Assembly: GCA_024639415.1 (NCBI GenBank)
Contig: JAHEIK010000054.1
Coordinates: forward strand, 1 to 14,078
Origin: Planctomycetota bacterium
Lineage (GTDB): Bacteria; Planctomycetota; PLA2; JAEUHO01
Direction of reading: 5' to 3'
Length of the DNA: 14,078 nt
Numbering within the stretch: the first letter of the stretch is position 1; every line of letters begins with the position of its first letter. The notes under the pieces were generated by a model. It had not been told where the DNA came from. It did no database searches and saw nothing but the letters and a program-made list of their open reading frames with translations. Made by a program: the position numbers and the translations under genes. This document shows positions 13,835-14,078 of the stretch, in pieces.

Positions 13835-14078
13835 CTATGCATCACCGGGAATCCACCCGTCCTTGGTGGGATCGGCCGGTGCTGCGGCGAGGGCCTTGCC
13901 CCGTGTGTCCTTGGCCCACAGCTTCCCGTCGGCATCGGACAGGTACGTCATCCGCCCGACATGCGGATAGTGGCGGGGGTGCGCCGTATACGCACCCCCC
14001 GAGAGCCGCCGGAACTCGTAGGGTTGGGTGCGACGCTCCTGCGCCAAGCCGACTTCGGATACCTGCCCGCTTCGCAGG
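13835..14078 (-). CDS. C-terminal end of a gene cut by the window edge, unknown function
   Basis: The frame is open from the right edge of the window to the TAG at 13835-13837, giving about 80 residues of a C-terminus. A TTG at 14047 is the only start-like codon noted, but the frame continues upstream without a stop, so the real start most likely lies outside the window. The visible part has the order Y-E-F-R-R, HYPHVGRMTYLSDADGKLWAKD and PADPTKDGWIP. A pattern of Tyr-Pro, Thr-Tyr/Phe, D-x-D-G and K-D-x-G followed by a final Asp-Pro and Trp-x-Pro resembles the C-termini of DUF2950-like or pseudopilin-like proteins. This is inferred from general resemblance and could be wrong. Confidence 0.6.
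   Translation of the reverse strand, partial: LRSGQVSEVGLAQERRTQPYEFRRLSGGAYTAHPRHYPHVGRMTYLSDADGKLWAKDTRGKALAAAPADPTKDGWIPGDA

Noticed and set aside
1..14078. Search for CRISPR arrays, tRNA or rRNA genes, insertion sequence ends, phage or toxin-antitoxin genes
   Set aside because: No regularly spaced repeats, cloverleaf-like sequence, transposase motifs or phage proteins were seen on reading. A tool search was not possible.

Overview
This is a high-GC bacterial window with dense, mostly overlapping genes and ATG, GTG and TTG starts. Several traits fit Planctomycetota: pseudopilin-like proteins with DxDxNG loops, HEAT repeats ending in a W-x-x-W/R pattern, many lipoproteins, and a FecR-domain protein without a sigma factor beside it. 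The phylum is an inference from protein style; no rRNA or marker gene is present, and Myxococcota-like or Acidobacteria-like genomes cannot be excluded.

Left part, + strand: a lipoprotein (16-1497) is followed by a promoter-like site and a tightly packed four-gene operon (1587-5739). The operon encodes a three-subunit molybdenum hydroxylase of the xanthine dehydrogenase/aldehyde oxidoreductase family: a [2Fe-2S] subunit with a Tat signal, a molybdopterin subunit and an FAD subunit. The FAD subunit carries a four-cysteine insert like the [4Fe-4S] loop of the periplasmic aldehyde oxidoreductase PaoABC. A small Cys/His-rich protein of unknown role is translationally coupled to its end. I infer a periplasmic aldehyde (or similar carbonyl/heterocycle) oxidoreductase.

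Middle, + strand (5861-9871): three overlapping genes encode minor-pseudopilin-like proteins, resembling in order the I, J and K tip subunits of type II secretion (or PilV/PilW/PilX of type IV pili). A secreted HEAT-repeat protein follows. The genes probably build or cap a pseudopilus; no ATPase or secretin gene lies in the window.

Right part, - strand: reading from the right edge, there is the C-terminal end of a truncated gene (13835-14078), a gap with two perfect hairpins, a secreted coiled-coil plus FecR-domain protein (13752-12397), and a 211-bp gap with a good promoter. Next come a small one-helix membrane protein overlapping a lipoprotein gene (12185-10916), then a lipoprotein of the endonuclease/exonuclease/phosphatase family (10824-9907). 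The last one converges on the HEAT gene. These genes look like cell-envelope functions, but no shared pathway can be read from the sequence.

No tRNA, rRNA, insertion sequence, CRISPR array or phage gene was seen.
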